From positions 4,712,001 to 4,776,000 of the forward strand of contig JAHLMK010000001.1 of NCBI GenBank assembly GCA_019915135.1: a DNA stretch of 64,000 bases, written 5' to 3'. The stretch is from Strobilurus pachycystidiatus. Its lineage: Eukaryota > Basidiomycota > Agaricomycetes > Agaricales > Physalacriaceae. Of the stretch, positions 9,143 to 20,363 are shown piece by piece. The notes beneath the pieces are model-generated. The model was not told the DNA's origin. It did no database searches and worked only from the letters and a program-made list of their open reading frames with translations. The position numbers were made by a program, and so were the translations under genes. Each line of letters begins with the position of its first letter. Within the stretch, counting starts at the first letter, position 1.

Positions 9143-11154
9143 TTACAGAGCATGCCATCGTACAGCTACAGAACTCCACGTCTCAGTGGGCTCGGATACT
9201 TGGTTTTCTCCCTTCCAAGGCACAATCCATCGATACATAAAGTAATGGTGACCTTCACAATCCTTTAACAAAGCTATGAAGGGCTGCAGTTCTTCCCGTG
9301 TGAGTTGTGCCATTTCTACTGTTATAGAAGGCGGCGCTTTGGAATAGTCAACAACATAGATAATGTCCTTTTCCTGCAGTGAGCGATGTTTCCTAGAATA
9401 TGCCGCCACAAATGCTGATTTCTGTTGAGCCAGGTTCATACCACCGAAGATATTGGCGTCGATAATGCACCCAAAAAAGGCGTGAAAAAAAGACTCGTCA
9501 ACCGAAGACATCTGACCAATCAGAGCCTCTGAAGAGAAGCGTGAGCCTCCCAGTCGGTATATAGTGAGGATGGTATTTGTATACCTTTTCGCATGGCTAC
9601 CGTATTGTGGCAGATCTGCCGGTGATTCTCCCATCCGCTGCGCTGACACTCTCTAGAACAGAAGGCCGGGATTTGGCAGGCTGCGCAGCGTTTGCGCACG
9701 AATTTTTCATCGCACTAGGAACCCTCTGGATCAGCAACTTGAGAGTCAATGCTCAGATTGAGACATACCCCGATCATGCCACAGGGAACAGAATGTCTAC
9801 CAGCTTGGCGTATCTCTGTCATGTATGGAGCGATCCGATCCAAGGCTTCGCCCAAACGACGCCATGCCCGCTGAACCTCGAAATGCTTGCTCGTGATATG
9901 GATTCGGGGGAAGCGCTTCGAAACCATGCGGAATGTTCTCGGATGGACTATATGCACTGCCAGAAAATCGAGGATGTCTATGATGCTTTGACGTATGTCG
10001 AACATGTGCGAAATGGGGCAGATGGTGCTAACAGGATCGGCCCGAAGAAGAATGTGAAGTAGATGCGCGCGCAGAGCCACGGGAACCCAGATTTGACCAT
10101 ACTGTAAACTGACAAAAATATAATGGAGGCCAAGACCAAGCGTGTCAGCAGCACTATTGAGTACTGACTGACGCTGAGCAGATGGGTCGCCTAGGATGGG
10201 GAATATTGCCAAGTACATGATCTCGCACACCTTGGGGAGGCTATTGTGCAGCAAATATGCACGAGCGAAGAAATCTGTAGATGCCTCCTTCGATGGACCA
10301 GTCTTGGTCATGAAATACAGCAAGTGGAACGCGTTGTTCAAGAGATCGGTGATGTCGGAGGATTGCACAGAATGAGGATAGGAATAAGTGTTTGTGACGG
10401 CAACGATGCGCTCGACTGAGGCTCTCGCTGCGTCTAGGATCCATTTGCGATCACGTAGAGGACCCCCTACAGAGAGTTGGTAGTCTGCCATATTATCTCC
10501 AAGAATGTGCATCACTGTGACCAAAGCCACGTGAACGGAGACATCGTTAGAGGTGTAGGACTTCATGAACGCTAGGAGAAAGGGATTGAGATGGAGCGGA
10601 GTGAGTAAATCCCGAGTACTGCGCTTTTCGATGTCTCCATCTGAAGTGATCACCGATATGGAGGATCCCAAAGCTTTGAAAGCCAAAGATAGAGTGGTAG
10701 GGAGAGGGCAGGGACAGTCTTTGTCTACATAGAGAGCAAAGAGTGCGTCGATCCAAGCCAAAAGTGGGGACCAATTCTCGACGAGGTAGGAATGGTGGGG
10801 TAAGGCAGAGACGATGATGCATTGCATGGCCAAGGCGTATTCGTCTGCAAGTGAAGAAACTTCTGCAGGCGATGAACTTTCTGCAGGCAATGGGTGGTTT
10901 TTCGCAAGCGAGGGATGGCTCCGTATCCAGAAGATGAATGCCTCAGATCTGAGGGCTTTGACTGTGTCCATGGAGAGGCCCATCGAGTTCTCATTCTCAG
11001 ATAGAGGGAACAATTTTCGCAAGGCATCTGGGGATTCAACATCCCGTCCCAACGCCTTGTTCTGTATCGGGGTCTAGTGAGACTAGAGTTCAAAATCAGA
11101 AACGAGAATGCTTGCCATGAAAGCACGGTGTTTGCGTCGTAAGGAGACAGACAT
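9143..11154 (-). CDS. MYND zinc-finger protein of the mushroom-expanded type, with a stop codon inside the finger
   Basis: The long N-terminal part (about 450 aa, 11052 down to 9718) is helical, without repeats I can name. The MYND finger follows. Its first Cys pair is in VPCGMIGVCLN. In the same frame come a TAG at 9717-9715 and then the rest of the finger, KRCAACQIPAFCSRECQ and WENHRQICH. A GTATAC-CAG intron (about 9587-9532) leads to a C-terminal domain ending at 9143 (LQPFIALLKDCEGHHYFMY). The longest frame begins with TTG. A better start is the ATG at 11154 (MSVSLRRKHRAFMASIL), joined over a possible 30-bp intron to TPIQNKALGRD, a usual opening for this family. So either two extremely short introns (30 and 24 bp) are used, or the gene carries two nonsense changes. 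MYND fingers bind Pro-rich partners. The pathway is unknown. Confidence 0.65.
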
Positions 11155-12840
11155 ATTGATTGTGGATTTCTTTGATGCATGAATGACGTTGGCATTTGCC
11201 TTTAATTGGGGGTCCGAGTTCGGTATTTGTTAGTAGTTCAAAATATACGCGTCTCTACATGGCACGGCACTGAATCTTCCGCGCCAGCGACGGCAGTCGT
11301 CGGGACATCGGAGCCAAGCGAGAATGACAAAATTGTTACGGTCGTTGGCGCCGGAGTCAAAGTTGTCTGCCGTTGAGGGTCATGGTAGGAGGGAAAGTCA
11401 ACGATCGGCCCGCCGCGGGATGCAAATCAAACGCATCATTTTCTAAGTTGATCTTGCGGAGGCTCGCACTGGGCTCGCAGAACGCCTTGCTATGCCTACC
11501 CAGCCTATAGCGTATTCCGGCGCACCATGCCACTGGCCGTCTAGTATCTACTTCTGTAATACACCAACGATGGTCTTTTCATGAAAAAAACTTCAGAATG
11601 GCGCAGGCCTCAGGTGAAGAGTTGTAAACTATTCTACGACTATTCTACGTATACCTCCTTGACTCTTTATATGGTGAGAATATAGATACTTGATACTTAC
11701 CTAGAGTGAATCAAACAGCAAAAACAAGACATTGACGGCGGGACAGCACGTCGCTACGCGCACTAGATCCTTCCTGTCAAGCGGATGCAATCATCAATGC
11801 ATATGGACCACGTCTGCCTGAGACGAATTGATAATTGTTCCCGCGCGCTGAGAACTGTACATTGAAGGGGTGAAGAGATAGATCGTCTACTGGTATGCCA
11901 GTGATGACCCCCATCCGAATATTTTTGTCACGGCGACGATCAGATTCTTGAATCTTGGCGCCCTAGCAGATCCGGAAACTTGAAAACATCACGGCAATTG
12001 AGAGAGGTTGGCTGCCAATGAAAGTCGATGTTGAGCCAGACCAAGTCAAGATGGGCATGGACGTGACAAGCGCAACATGTACGGGCAACAAATCAGTCAG
12101 CTATGGCTCTAATACGCGCCGGACTCGGAGATTTCCACGCCCATACCACATCGACGTCCGATACCCCTTTATTCTCTAAAACGGCGCCGTGGAACTCACC
12201 TACTTGCCGATACCCAGGGACACTGACAGCATCTGCACAATGCTGATCTGCCCAGGCGTATTTGAGAAATTTGGGAGAAAACGAGTTAGACGGGGCTTCT
12301 GAATCAGCCAGCTATTTTGACGACCTTTTCCCGCCGCAACAAAGTAGGACTGAGTCTTCACCTGTCGTACCCAGCCGGAAATTTGGCCGCGCTCGTCGAC
12401 CAGTTCTGCATGCAGTGATAATGTATTGCGCACACACTTTCGGGCTTCAAGGTTGATGAACTATACCCACCACTGACAGTCTGTGAACACTAGTGCAGGG
12501 TGGCCGAGGAAGTCATGGAAGTGCGTCTCAAAGTGCGTCTTTCCTCTGAGAAGAAGTTGCGAGACAAACACACGGACAGGCTCAGTACGACTGCATGGTT
12601 CTTGCCACGAAACGGACAACTGTTTGAGAAAGTTTAGGATAAATTGGGGAGGAACTTCGTGACAAAGATATTATTGTATCGAGGTAGGAAAGGGTAGACA
12701 GGGAGGAGAGTGATTGGAAAACAAAACTCGTGAAGATGATTCGGGACGGGAAGTATTGATGAGCGAAACGGAGACTTTATTGAATGGGAACATGACTGCA
12801 AACTGGCATCAGAGTCAGACTCGTTGAGACGAGTGAGGAC
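11155..12840. other. Long intergenic stretch, no supported gene
   Basis: From about 11200 to 12190 there is almost no open frame on either strand. From 12190 to 12830 only short overlapping frames occur. I see no repeat, tRNA or transposon end. It probably holds the MYND gene promoter and the 3' flank of the next minus-strand gene. Confidence 0.4.
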
Positions 12841-14366
12841 CTACTTCATGAAGGTAGGGTCTATAACAAACCAAGACGGCTCAGCGGGGGCGGCCTGAAT
12901 GGTAACGTCCAGAGTAAACGGGTTTTGACGTTGCAACCAGGACTGGTCATACGCATTCTTGGGCAATCGGGCGGGAGGAGGACGCCTGGTGTAAAATTGA
13001 GGATCATCTTGTCGAGTGACACGACGGCGAGGGGGTGTTCCACGCTTGACGCCTTTGACACCCGAGTTTCGTTGAGCAAAGCGAAGGCGGTCGAGACTGT
13101 AAAAAAACTCGCGGACTTCGTTGGAACGCCAATTCATGACCCGTTTCAAGTACACGGGCGGAACTTCCTCATTGTCGTGGGACTCCTCGTCATCACTGCT
13201 GTGTGTGTCTGGCCCAAGAGCCTCAAAAGCTGGCAGGTGAGCTTGCATAGCGCCGATACTGACAATGACTTTCTTGCGCGCGTCGTAAATCTATGTAGAA
13301 CCACCTCGGATTAGAGAAATTACTTGGTGGCACGACTACTCACTTCATGACGGCGCGTTGCAGCTGATGCCAGCACTAGTCTATCGGCTCTCTGCTTGTC
13401 CGATAGTTTGCCATCGGTTTTCTTGCACATATACAAGTGGTTGAAGCGATCTCGGATCTGGCGAATGAGATGCTCGCGTCTGACGTAGTCATGGAGATCA
13501 GTCCGGTGTCGGGCCATCAAATGAAGAGCAAGGACGCGCGCCGTGCTTATGTTCCACGGTTCGGCAGGTTTCTGACTCCACACAAAGCTGACGTTGTCCA
13601 TGGTGCAGCAATCTTGACAAGCTCCTTTGGTCTCTACCCATGTCTTCGCGAAGTCTTTCCGTTCTATCTCGGTAGGTCCGTCCACCCAATTTGATGGTAC
13701 GTCCCCGATGATTTCTTTGAATAGGGCGCGAATCTCTCGCTGTCTAAACTTTAGTTTTCGAAGGAAAGTAGAGATAACCCCCTTACTCGGAGATCGAGAT
13801 GTTCTTGATCAGTTGGGCCTCTCTTTCCTTTGGCCTTCGCTGGCGCAGTGGCTCCCGTGGATCCAGAAGCACCCGACTGGGCGGCAGCTGGAGGGGCGGC
13901 GGCAGCTGCGGGTGGTGGTGGTGGCGGCGGCGGCGGCGGCGGCGCTGGGTTTCGGTTCGCCATGAACGTTCGGTAAAGCCCTAAGACAAGCTTTCCCATG
14001 TTATCATTTACATTGGCGAGCGCATTGATCAGGAAATTGGATTCAGGTGCCTTTTGAAGTCAGCCTGAGCCTACTTTCTTTGAAAGAAACCACTCACCCT
14101 TCGATCGGTCGAATTGAAGGGCTGAGCTAGATTGAGACTCCCGATCCATTGAGCAGAGTCTTCCCCCGGAGTGGGTTCCTCGTCCATGGCTTCTGGCATC
14201 GCAATGTAATCCGAAGATATCCGACGATGATGGTGGGGAATGAAAGACGCTCCAAGTTCCAACGCGATGTCGGCGTTTTAAGCACGTGTACGTACCACGG
14301 AGATTTCCAGTGCCACCCTGTAAATGTCGGCAAACATTTGGCAAACATCCAGATGTCAAGCAGCAA
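12841..14366 (-). CDS. Unknown Agaricomycete protein with polyproline tract
   Basis: Coding exons on the minus strand join in frame. One holds FIPHHHRRISSDYIAMPEA to STDRR. After an intron at about 14095-14050 comes FLINALANVNDNMGKL, then an 11-proline run followed by Ala-rich sequence (about 13905-13950) up to HLDLR. An intron (GTAAGG to ACAG, about 13785-13740) leads to IRALFKEIIGDVPSNWVDG, continuing to RRHE. An intron at about 13350-13285 leads to IYDARKKVIVSIGAMQAHL and the end at 12841. The last part has an acidic patch (SSDDEESHDNEE), WRSNEVREFFYSLDRL and a basic Pro/Arg segment. Proteins with this layout are common in mushroom genomes, often among transposons. No enzyme function is known to me. 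The N-terminal exon (FAKCLPTF region, about 14366-14300) is uncertain. Confidence 0.6.
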
Positions 14367-16378
14367 ATGATGACGATGAAGTCTTAAGGTAGTAATGGAC
14401 AGTTCACAGAAAGGACGTGAATTGAGGGGGCGTCACAGGGCAGGTGGCAATATGCAGGACGTATGTACGACGCGACTACGCTGCCCTACGAGCCCTACAA
14501 GCCCTGCGGACGAGGGCACCTTCGAGGTGAACATGTGTTTCTGGCATTGAGAGGAGGAACAGTAGAAGTCGGACCATAAGATGTTGCTACGGAAAACCTT
14601 AGAAGGGTTTTTACGAGGGTGAAGAAAATGGCTTACACGTCGATGACCTTGTTTGCGCTGGAAGCGATCCCTCCCATGACATACAAAAAGGAATGATTGT
14701 ATGTTCTGGTTGATTGGAATCAAGTACAAGAGACCGGTCCCCAGCCGAGCCAGATCCTCCAATTGGAATCGGCCCGCCCCAGAGGATGGGCAAATGAAGG
14801 ATACCCAAACCCCAGATGCAGCACAACGCGACCAGGGTGCATAAAGATATACCCGGTAGAAAACGTCTGTTTCTCCTAGTTTTGCGACGCTTTCGGGAAA
14901 CGTGCGCAACAGCGCGCCGATAGCTGAGGATCAGGGTAGGGGACAGCGCAATTCGATGGTCTTCGAGGGCTTCATGGCCGTCCTACAGCCTGTCAGGACG
15001 CTCGTCTAACGCACTTCGCAAGGAACTTACGATGAGGTTCCGAACAAAAGAAAAATCTTGATCCCATAGAATACGATTGACAGGGGCAGCTAAGGTGCAC
15101 CTATTTAGGAGTTATCGTGCCATCTAAGGCTATATAGACGCACCGTCATCAGACGGCGCAGGCGTGAACGAAAGTGTGCGCTGCTTGGATATAATTTCCA
15201 GGAGAAGCCGCTCGTCAGGCGCCATGGCCGTGGCTGGCAGAAACTAATACTAATATTGCCGAATAGGCATTGGATCAATAATTATCATCTGATCCAGATC
15301 TGATCGAACTCTAGATTCCGTGACACTACATAAGTTACTTACGCACGGAACGTCGACGACCGTCGACAGCGTACACACGAGCAACTCCGCTATGAGTGAA
15401 CCACCGATACCCGAGGAGGTAATGTTTTGCATCCGTCACGACAGACAGAAATCTGACAGGCGGCCTTAGCCACCTCTGCAGAAACTATATACACCATGTT
15501 CGTTCCAAGTAGATCACGTACGGCGAATCATTGAAAGAATGGAATATCCCTCCGTCAATCCTCAGCGTCCTGGGTGAGTAGTTGTTATGATCTTGGTCCG
15601 GGTGTCCGACAGGCACAAGGCCTTGCCATCCTCCTGGTTCCCGAAAGGTCGTCTGAAACCCCTCGGGGCGCTCGAGGAGCGTACCCGCGGGCGAAATCTA
15701 TATCTTGTTCCACCACAAACTCCGTTCACGGATATCACCTCCGCGGAAGCACCGTCTTCCTCCCTCCCCCTGCAAACATACCATTGGATACGACCTTACG
15801 AGAAGCCAGCGCAATCAGGTTGCGGACTCTCTCCGTCATTTCGACACCTCAGGGAAACCCTAGCGAACTAAGTAACATACGCGCCCACATCCGGATCACT
15901 CGGTCCGACTACAGGAAGCCCGAAGGAATACTCTCGCCACATCACCTACCGAACTCGCTCGTACGAGTCTAGACTCAGCAGGGCGGTCGACCACCGTAGG
16001 AGAAAGGCGCGCCCGACCGTCTCCGCTCGGCCGAGGACCTTTCCCGATCGCCCGCCCCTCGCACAACTATGTTCACGAGGGCTCTCTCCTCTGGTAGAGC
16101 TGGCTGGCGCTTCTTGAGAAGAAGCACCACGCGCTCCCATGATACCGCCCGCCCTATCGCGCCCATCGCCATCGATTCCGCCTCGCGACCGCATGGGTGA
16201 ATCCCGCCGCTGATCGGCATCGACTCCCGCCGCGTCGGCTGACAACCCGCCATCGCCGGATAGGCCTGGGTCGTTTACGCTTTTAGCCGGAACCTTGAAG
16301 AAGGTTCTCGATGTTTGGAGAATGAGTCAGGAGCGCCCTTTTGGGTAGATGGCGGGACAGCGCGGTCCCGCCGCCCGA
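14367..16378. other. Gene-poor stretch
   Basis: There are open frames on both strands (14433-14909 minus, 15574-15972 plus, 15946-16253 minus), but none starts with a convincing ATG, shows a known motif or joins to neighbours by clear introns. The part from about 15600 has the composition of degraded retroelement DNA. Confidence 0.35.
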
Positions 16379-16388
16379 CGTATAAATA
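16379..16388 (+). promoter_or_regulatory. Possible core promoter (TATA box)
   Basis: GTATAAATAC follows a GC-rich block and precedes a C/T-rich leader. The layout resembles the 5' LTR promoter at 46079 without obvious sequence identity. It could drive the ORF at 16740 or be part of a decayed solo LTR. Confidence 0.3.
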
Positions 16389-16739
16389 CAGCGCTATCAT
16401 ACTTGTAAAACCTTAGAGTGGACTTTACGTTTAACCATCCCGTTCTTCGTCCTCGTCCCCGTCTCCTCATCCAAACAGACCGTCCTCTTAAGATACCGAC
16501 CGGGTCGATCTCTAAGTGAACGACCTCTCGCGAGAACAGACCAATAGACGAACTCGGGGAGCCCGTCTGATTGACATCTCGACCCTCGCTCGTGTTGATT
16601 CCTGCCAGCGGAACACCCTCGATCTCGATAGACGGCCCGACCTACTTAGGATCCTAGGACGGACGCTAACAGTAGTCGTTCCAACTACAATTGGTACTAC
16701 TGTAGAATCGACTAACCTTGTACATGTATCAGGACCGGT

Positions 16740-17156
16740 ATGGTCACTCCCGCTCTGGTTTCCACTCCCTCCCACCCCGCTTCCACTGCCTCTACTGCCG
16801 TCACCGTATCATTCCCTGAAAGCCAGAAGTGGCCTTTCCATCCTCCCGTCAATTTTCCCCGTGGAGAGGAGATTATAGTATCGGGCCCTCACGCACGAAA
16901 CGGATCTACGGTGCATTACTACACAAGTACTGGGATCTCCGATCTTCCTCATCCCACGAAAACTGCGACTTTGCTGGGCACTGTCTTCGTACACTCCAAC
17001 AACGCGACGGGGAAGCGTCAGATATGGATTTGGGACAGTCAGCAAAGATGGACAATAGTCCCTTATCCGAACGGTGACAAGACCCGCCACATGGCCCACC
17101 CTTCTGATAACAGGAAGTATTTCTATATGACACCACATGATAATCTTCCTACTTGA
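16740..17156 (+). CDS. Unknown 138-aa ORF
   Basis: The frame runs from a true ATG (MVTPALVSTPSHPAS) to TGA. The N-terminal third is Ser/Thr/Pro-rich. The rest looks like a folded domain (TATLLGTVFVHSNN, RQIWIWDSQQRW, HPSDNRKYFYMTPHDN). I recognise no family, and it may be the last exon of a longer gene or part of a retroelement. It lies 360 bp downstream of a TATA box. Protein-like composition is the only support. Confidence 0.35.
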   Translation: MVTPALVSTPSHPASTASTAVTVSFPESQKWPFHPPVNFPRGEEIIVSGPHARNGSTVHYYTSTGISDLPHPTKTATLLGTVFVHSNNATGKRQIWIWDSQQRWTIVPYPNGDKTRHMAHPSDNRKYFYMTPHDNLPT

Positions 17157-18771
17157 GTTCTTTCCGCAACTTTGGATAAGTATTATACCAAGCTAGTCAA
17201 GAAGTAAATGTTTTTGGTTACCATGAAAGTACACTATCACGCTCATGCAGTCTGCAACTTTAGATCAAGTTGGACGGAATTTAAACTCGGAAACGGACAC
17301 GCGCACTGACCTCGTCGAACCAGCCCCATTGGGGAAGTCTCGTTTACTCACTTGAAATTTTACCGTCACCGACTCTGACGATGTGTCAAGGCTTGCACCC
17401 AGCGGGAAAAACAAGGAAATACTGTATGGTAGCACACCAGGGAGATATCCACTAGTGGACATATATCCTTGGACCTTCCGATTCGAACCCGGATGCGGTT
17501 TGTAAATGCCCTGGGATGTTTTTTTTTTGAAGAATATGGAGGACAATCCCTCCTCTCCCGACGCACGTCGCAAACCCTCCCATGACTTTCGACGGTAGAT
17601 ATCCACAGAAAATAAAGTACAGTGACAGCCCTTTCAAGACATTGGTTGTCAGGCAGAAGTGCTGCCAGCGCGAACGGAAATACCTCATGCGACGCTAGCG
17701 CTCTGCGTTGAATGGGAGTGGGAGTTTGTTGAGCGCCGTCTGACGGGTACCGACTCCAGAGGACATCTTGTGAAAACACCGGCTCGAAACAACCCGAATT
17801 CGCCTCCTCCGATCTCTGATGAGCGGTCTGGCGTAGGCGCGATGACCCCGCCGGAGGCGGCGAGACTTCTGGGGACGGCTGAAATGAGTTCCAGGTCAGA
17901 TTGGCTGTATCTCCCATCTTACCTGTGAATCCAGCCTGAGATTGAGCGGCAGAACGTTAATGACCTCATGCAAGAGACAATCTTGGGCCTCTCCTCGGCG
18001 GCAGTGGACGCAGACTCGAGATTTGAACAGCCCAGGTGCCAAAGCTGCGACGGCTACGAAGAAGGCGTGCGACGAGTATTCAAGAGCTTACCAATGAACC
18101 ATCATCTTGGAATACTCGCGCATAAATAGTGTTGACCATTTTGTTGTCTCGTTTGCAGCTGCAACCTTGGGATTTCATTGGAAAATCTCGGTACATACCT
18201 GACTTGTTCTTACAGCTACAGCCGCCGTGGTCTGCTGAAAGAAACAAACTTCAATATCACTCGGGGCAATCTTCATTCCCGTCGCGTTCCGTTTCGACAG
18301 ACATATCAACCAGCCAACCCACTATCGAGACACCACACTCTCAGGATGAATCGGTCGCCTCGGTCCGGCCATGCAAGAACCGACGGCGGACCTGGTAATT
18401 GAATTCATGGAGCACTGAAATCTGTGAACAGTCCGGATTCAATTTCAGTCGACTCGGGAGGGCTCCAGCATTGAGTCCGTTGTGTCTTTGTTTACTACTT
18501 ATTCTTGTTGAAGCAAATGTTCCAACAAGATATGTGGGATAACGTACTTGATGTTTCCGACGCGTTGAGGGGCGTGCGTTTCGTACCGCTGAGCAATAAG
18601 ACAATTGTTTTTGTGTTGCTATCCCTTCTTGAGACTGATTGCCTCCCTGGGAAGACGACAAGAGTCCGTGAGATTACCCGGCTGCAAAAGACGCGTACTT
18701 GTAAACAGCTGGAAGACAACGTAGAAATGCACTGGATGAAGAAGGAGATCAAGCTGCCACCGATCGACCTC
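17157..18771. other. Gene-poor stretch
   Basis: Overlapping frames occur on both strands. The longest, minus 17366-17917, has no recognisable motif. Minus 17452-17688 contains a hydrophobic stretch. A T-run lies at about 17519-17528. Frames at 18129-18750 are short and unsupported. I see no gene I can defend. Confidence 0.3.
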
Positions 18772-19910
18772 GTCCGCCATCATCGATCGGCGAAATCCAG
18801 ACATCAGACTGCCCCGAGTTCGATCGTGAGAGTTTCTGTCTTGACGAGCGACCATCACCTGCGCAATCCGCACTTGATGCAATACGCCTCCCCCGTCACA
18901 CCGAACCATTGTTATTTTCCCGTAATGGGGACTGCACGACGCTGGGGGTAACTCTCTGCGCGGCGATGCTGCCGTAAAGGCGGTTTGCGATAACATGGGA
19001 TGGTGCTGCAGCGGCTGGCTGGTCATATACTTGGGAATAGCGCGAGTCGGTACGCCCTTGCTCGTCGTCCCTTCTCCCGTTGAGAGCTAGGCTTACTTAT
19101 TCTGAGACAGATTCATTGGTTTGCACGAGCCGGCTCCTTCCGCCCCGCCGCCCCCGCCATCGCTTGCCCATGTCGTGCCATATGTCTATCTCCCTCGCAA
19201 AGGCGCGTGGGTTAGAGCGAAGTCCACCTGCACGTCGTCTACCAAGGTAGACGCCGCCGCCATGTAAGCCGTGTTTTGCCGTCTGCAAACTTGTAGTAAG
19301 TCGCACCGCGTCTTCCCGGTCTCCGCCCCCCTATAAAGCACTTGGGGTTTTGCTGATCTTCAGACAGTTTCATTGCCAGGATGGACGCCAACGGAACCTC
19401 CACCGTGGCGTCGTTGTTCGTATCTATCCAGAGCTCGACGCTGGTTGAACAGGTACGAAAATACTCAGCATTGTCACCCCTCGTTGACACCTCCCTCCCA
19501 GGCTCTTGCGTCTTCTTTACCCACTTTACCCCCACCCGCATTGCGGTAAGTCGTGTTTTCCAACTGCCTCCGTTACCTGCTCATATTCTTCTAGACACGC
19601 TCCTCCGCTGGTATTTCCCGCTTCTTGGTCTGGTCCTTTCCCTGCCCTTTTCTTGGCTCCATTCACCTTCGTCGGCCCAGTCTCGTAAGCTAGGTAAGCT
19701 CGGAGGCAAGGCGAATGACTTCATGCTGACCGTGTCATGTAGGCTGTTGACGTCCGGCTTGGCGAGGAGGCGGATCGTAGACTACATGCTGTACCGCGTA
19801 GATATTCCCCTTGAGTGTTGCGAAGGGCTCAATGGCGCAGGCGCCGCGGAAATGTCCTGACTGTGAGTATGTGCCAACAGAAGGTAAGTAGTCAAGCTCA
19901 GTGAATGACA
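18772..19910 (+). repeat. Multi-copy repeat, copy 2 (long form)
   Basis: The whole stretch matches the inverse of 31335-32477, from the junction GTCCGCCATC to GTGAATGACAG. The last 625 bp before the tail match copy 1. Beyond 19910 the match to copy 3 goes on for about 30 bp but with several C-to-T changes at CpG sites on this copy. No target-site duplication could be found because the true right end is blurred. It contains a TATA box and the small spliced ORF. Confidence 0.85.
19381..19860 (+). CDS. Small spliced ORF carried by repeat copy 2
   Basis: The gene structure is the same as in copy 1, shifted by 12302 bp: four exons from the ATG at 19381 to the TGA at 19858-19860, 107 residues. The C-terminus differs at two residues (GLNGAGAAEMS). 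The TATA box is at 19332-19338. The frame and all splice sites are intact. No function can be named. Confidence 0.45.
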   Translation: MDANGTSTVASLFVSIQSSTLVEQVRKYSALSPLVDTSLPGSCVFFTHFTPTRIAVSRVFQLPPLPAHILLDTLLRWYFPLLGLVLSLPFSWLHSPSSAQSRKLGKLGGKANDFMLTVSCRLLTSGLARRRIVDYMLYRVDIPLECCEGLNGAGAAEMS

Positions 19911-20363
19911 GTTGTGCCGTCGTTCTCGGTGCTTGGTGTGTGCAGCTATCTTTAACGGTGACTGGCGCCTCAGGTGAACTTCGCACACTGCTTAGAACGC
20001 GTAAGCCATCGGGCGGGTGCACCTTAGGTAGCAGGTATTATCTCGAGCGCCCGTCTGTTTAGATTCATCGTTGTCTGCATGTCCCATCGTCCAGTCTACC
20101 TTGTCCCATCTTTCAGCTCTTCCGACGCGTCGAGTTCGAGTCCTTTCAGTCACCAATGCCCAATGAGGAAGATGGAACCAAGAGCCTCGTTTGAAGGCAT
20201 TATCTCATAGACGGCTGATAAATGACGACCAGTTGACACCACACTGCACCTCTCAAGCGCTCCAGTTGCCAGTATTCTATCATTTACGTGTATCGGGAAG
20301 TATGTGAGTGAGTAAGTACAGTATAGATATTTGTCTGAAAGCTCGCTTCGGCTAAACTATGGC
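19911..20363. other. Intergenic, repeat tail and 3' flank of the WD40 gene
   Basis: It starts with the decayed tail of repeat copy 2 (C-to-T changes at CpG) and goes on to the 3' flank of the WD40 gene. No gene is seen. Confidence 0.4.

Noticed and set aside
17470..17520. tRNA-like B box on the minus strand (GGGTTCGAATCGG)
   Set aside because: The surrounding bases do not form an acceptor stem, T stem of five pairs or anticodon arm, so it is not a tRNA gene.
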